Positions 61,690 through 64,000 of a stretch of DNA of 64,000 nucleotides are shown piece after piece; positions within the stretch are counted from its first letter, which is position 1; each line of letters opens with the position of its first letter. Source of the stretch: Streptomyces sp. SA15 (lineage in GTDB: Bacteria; Actinomycetota; Actinomycetes; Streptomycetales; Streptomycetaceae); NCBI RefSeq assembly GCF_002291145.1, contig NZ_NTGE01000101.1:1-64000 (forward strand). The letters run 5' to 3'. Both the position numbers and the translations under genes were made by a program. The notes under the pieces were generated by a model. The model was given only the letters and a program-made list of their open reading frames with translations. It did not search any database and was not told where the DNA came from.

Positions 61690-63900
61690 ATGCGAAGCCG
61701 TACCGCCCGCACGCTCCTGGCCCCCTTCCTGGCCCTCCTTCTCTCCCTGCTCGCCATACCCCCCAGCACCGCCCAATCAGCAGCACCACCCGTGAAGCAG
61801 CAGCCCAAGTACGCCGGTTATCTCTTCGCCTACTTCACCGGTGAGGGCACCGCCGACGGCGAGCAGATCCGGTACGCCCTCAGCCGGGGCAACGACCCGC
61901 TGCACTGGCGCGAGCTCAACGGGGGCAAGCCGGTCCTCACCTCCACCATCGGCGAGAAGGGGCTGCGTGATCCGTTCGTCATCCGCTCCCCGAAGGGCGA
62001 CAAGTTCTACGCCATCGCCACCGACCTGCGGATGTACAAGAACTCCAGCGGCAGCTGGGACCAAGTCCAGCGGCACGGCAGCAAGTCGATCATGGTCTGG
62101 GAGTCCACCGACCTGGTCCACTGGACCGACCAGCGCCTGGTGAAGGTCTCCCCCGACAACGCGGGCAACACCTGGGCGCCGGAGGCCTATTGGGACGACT
62201 CGCTCGGTGAGTACGTCGTCTTCTGGGCGTCGAAGCTGTACGCCGACGACGACCCCGACCACACGGGATCGACGTACAACAAGATGATGTACGCCACCAC
62301 GAAGGACTTCCGTACCTTCAGCGAGCCGAAGGTCTGGAACGACCCGGGCTACTCGGTCATCGACTCGACGGTGGTGAAGCACAAGGACACCTACTACCGC
62401 TACACCAAGGACGAGCGGGACCCGACCTCCAGCTCGCCCTGCGCCAAGTTCATCACCGGAGAGAAGTCGACGAGCCTGACGTCGGCCAAGTACGACTTCG
62501 TCGCGGACTGCATCGGCAGCGGTGCGATGGACCGCGGTGAGGGCCCGACGGTCTTCAAGTCCAACACCGAGAACAAGTGGTACCTGTTCATCGACGAGTA
62601 CGGCGGCCGCGGCTACATCCCCTTCGAGACCACCGACCTCGACTCGGGCAAGTGGACCCCGTCCACGAACTACCAGCTGCCGGCCAGCCCCCGGCACGGC
62701 ACCGTGCTCCCGGTGACGCAGGAGGAGTACGACCGCCTGCTCGCCGCCTACCCGTCGACTCCCGCCTCCGTCATGGACGCGACAGCGAAGGGCCAGAAGG
62801 GGTACGCGATCGTCACCGAGGCCGCGTCGAAGGTCGTGCTGCCGATGGAGCCGAACGCGGAACTGCGCGGCCTCGCCCCGAAGCTGTGGGTCGGTGAGGG
62901 GGCGACGCTGAGCCCGAGGTCCGGCACGCACCGCGACTTCCGCAAGCCGCAGACATACACCGTGAGAGCCGCCGACGGCACGACCCGCACCTGGACGGTC
63001 GAGGCGGTCTCGACCCGCAGTCCCGTCCTGCCCGGCCTCAACGCCGACCCGGACGTGCACTATCTGAACGGCGAATACTGGATCTACCCGACGACGGACG
63101 GCTTCCAGGGCTGGAGCGGGACGAAGTTCAAGGCGTACTCGTCGAAGGACCTGGTCCACTGGAAGGACCACGGGGTCATCCTGGACCTCGGGCCCGACGT
63201 GACCTGGGCGGACAAGAACGCGTGGGCGCCGGCGATCGCCGAACGGAACGGCAAGTACTACTTCTACTTCTGCGCCGAGCAGCAGATCGGCGTCGCGGTG
63301 GCCCACTCCCCGGCCGGCCCGTTCAAGGACGCGCTCGGCAAGCCCCTGGTGGCGAAGGGCGGTTCGCTGAAGGGCCAGATGATCGACCCCGCGGTCTACA
63401 CGGACGACGACGGCACGTCGTATCTCTACTGGGGCAACGGCCGCGGATATGTCGTACCGCTGAACGACGACATGGTGTCCTTCGACGCCTCGCAGGTGAA
63501 GGACATCACCCCGGACAACTTCCGCGAGGGCTCCTTCGTGATCAAGCGGAAGGGCACCTACTACTTCATGTGGTCGGAGGACGACACCCGTAGCGAGAAC
63601 TACCACGTGGCCTACGCGACCGGACCGTCCCCGCTCGGCCCGTGGACCAAGCGGGGCACGATCCTGTCCAAGCGCCCCGACTACGGCATCCTCGGCACCG
63701 GCCACCACTCGGTGGTGAACGCGCCCGGCACCGACGACTGGTACATCGTCTACCACCGGTTCGCCCTGAACGGCCCCGGGAAGCCGGGCGGCGACGGCAT
63801 GCACCGCGAGACGACGATCGACCGCATGAAGTTCGCGGCCGACGGCACGATTGCGCCGGTGGTGCCGACGCTGGAGTCGATCAGGCCGGTACGGCACTGA
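61690..63900 (+). CDS. Secreted protein with two GH43 beta-propeller modules
   Basis: 736 residues. A signal peptide (LLAPFLALLLSLLAIPPSTAQSA) precedes a first five-bladed module (about 40-345) with GLRDPFVIRSPKGDKFYAIA near 94 and TWAPEAYWDDSLGEYVVFWA near 159. A bacterial-Ig-like linker (about 350-440) follows. The second module starts at LNADPDVHYLNGEYWIYPTT near 452 and has AWAPAIAERNGKYYFYF near 509, MIDPAVYTDDDGTSYLYWGN near 561 and REGSFVIKRKGTYYFMWSED near 614, giving the Asp, Asp, Glu catalytic set. Arabinan or arabinoxylan side-chain hydrolysis is likely. AGGA precedes the ATG by eight bases. The first module's activity is less certain. Confidence 0.9.
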   Translation: MRSRTARTLLAPFLALLLSLLAIPPSTAQSAAPPVKQQPKYAGYLFAYFTGEGTADGEQIRYALSRGNDPLHWRELNGGKPVLTSTIGEKGLRDPFVIRSPKGDKFYAIATDLRMYKNSSGSWDQVQRHGSKSIMVWESTDLVHWTDQRLVKVSPDNAGNTWAPEAYWDDSLGEYVVFWASKLYADDDPDHTGSTYNKMMYATTKDFRTFSEPKVWNDPGYSVIDSTVVKHKDTYYRYTKDERDPTSSSPCAKFITGEKSTSLTSAKYDFVADCIGSGAMDRGEGPTVFKSNTENKWYLFIDEYGGRGYIPFETTDLDSGKWTPSTNYQLPASPRHGTVLPVTQEEYDRLLAAYPSTPASVMDATAKGQKGYAIVTEAASKVVLPMEPNAELRGLAPKLWVGEGATLSPRSGTHRDFRKPQTYTVRAADGTTRTWTVEAVSTRSPVLPGLNADPDVHYLNGEYWIYPTTDGFQGWSGTKFKAYSSKDLVHWKDHGVILDLGPDVTWADKNAWAPAIAERNGKYYFYFCAEQQIGVAVAHSPAGPFKDALGKPLVAKGGSLKGQMIDPAVYTDDDGTSYLYWGNGRGYVVPLNDDMVSFDASQVKDITPDNFREGSFVIKRKGTYYFMWSEDDTRSENYHVAYATGPSPLGPWTKRGTILSKRPDYGILGTGHHSVVNAPGTDDWYIVYHRFALNGPGKPGGDGMHRETTIDRMKFAADGTIAPVVPTLESIRPVRH

Positions 63901-63909
63901 CGCGGTGGA

Positions 63910-64000
63910 TCACAGGACGGCGTCGAGCCACGCGAAGACCTCGTCCTGCATATGGCGTGTGAAGACGTGGCCCAGGTCGGGCCACGTCTTCAGCCACAAC
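63910..64000 (-). CDS. C-terminal end of a probable alpha/beta-hydrolase (partial)
   Basis: Only the last 29 codons are in the window, reading LWLKTWPDLGHVFTRHMQDE then VFAWLDAVL and a TGA at 63910. The GHVF histidine followed by an amphipathic C-terminal helix resembles the end of PHB-depolymerase-like or acetyl-xylan esterases, which would fit the neighbouring pectin and arabinan enzymes. Too short to be sure. It converges on the GH43 gene with only nine bases between stops. Confidence 0.45.
   Translation of the reverse strand, partial: LWLKTWPDLGHVFTRHMQDEVFAWLDAVL

Overview
The window is chromosomal DNA of an actinomycete, almost certainly a Streptomyces. It is very GC-rich with GC-ending codons, has many GTG starts and ATGA/GTGA gene overlaps, and carries mycothiol-type enzymes, an LAXTG cell-wall protein, a complete ectoine/hydroxyectoine operon and interspersed repeats of Streptomyces type. 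From memory, the order pit transporter, cob cluster, ectoine operon, secreted PBP, ECF sigma factor and pectate lyases resembles the SCO184x-SCO188x region of S. coelicolor. No rRNA, tRNA, CRISPR array, prophage or complete insertion sequence was seen.

Layout. 1-3.6 kb: start of a secreted protein, a class II aldolase, a secreted GH25 lysozyme behind a hairpin-rich leader, and a PiT phosphate transporter behind a PHO-box-like repeat. 3.65-22.2 kb: a cobalamin cluster headed by a B12 riboswitch. A first unit (cobD-cobQ-cobN-chelatase-cobO-cobB-cobI) is translationally coupled throughout. An inverted ZIP transporter separates it from a second coupled unit (cobM-cobL-cbiG/cobJ-cobH-cbiX-cobC). 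Both a late-type cobaltochelatase and an early-type CbiX/CbiG route are encoded. 22.1-28.9 kb: a sugar-uptake operon (two permeases, solute-binding lipoprotein, LacI regulator, DUF2264 glycosidase-like enzyme) without its own ATPase. 29.0-37.5 kb: an LAXTG surface protein and a 2316-residue RHS polymorphic toxin with a Hint domain, an EndoU-like C-terminal tip and a downstream candidate immunity gene.

37.5-43.0 kb: a polar amino-acid ABC transporter with an amidohydrolase, a class V aminotransferase and a DinB-like protein. 43.3-46.6 kb: ectABCD. 46.6-53.4 kb: an ECF sigma factor with a zinc-finger/MDMPI fusion as putative anti-sigma factor, a 226-bp MITE, a class V aminotransferase, a DsbA/FrnE-like protein, an acetyltransferase, a DUF1349 protein and an aldehyde dehydrogenase. 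53.5-58 kb: an IclR regulator, an acetyltransferase, a class B PBP and an NCS2 purine permease. 58.1-64 kb: a SigE-type sigma factor with a membrane partner, followed by a pectin/arabinan-degrading island (PL3 pectate lyase, a truncated parallel beta-helix pectate lyase, a double-module GH43 protein and the end of an esterase-like gene).

The most unusual features concern short repeats that reach into genes. An intergenic-type repeat is translated inside cobB. An interspersed repeat supplies the premature end of a pectate lyase. The border of a MITE supplies the stop codon of an aminotransferase. The RHS toxin and immunity pair is the strongest candidate for an undescribed effector system; its tip and immunity gene show lower third-position GC than the rest of the window.
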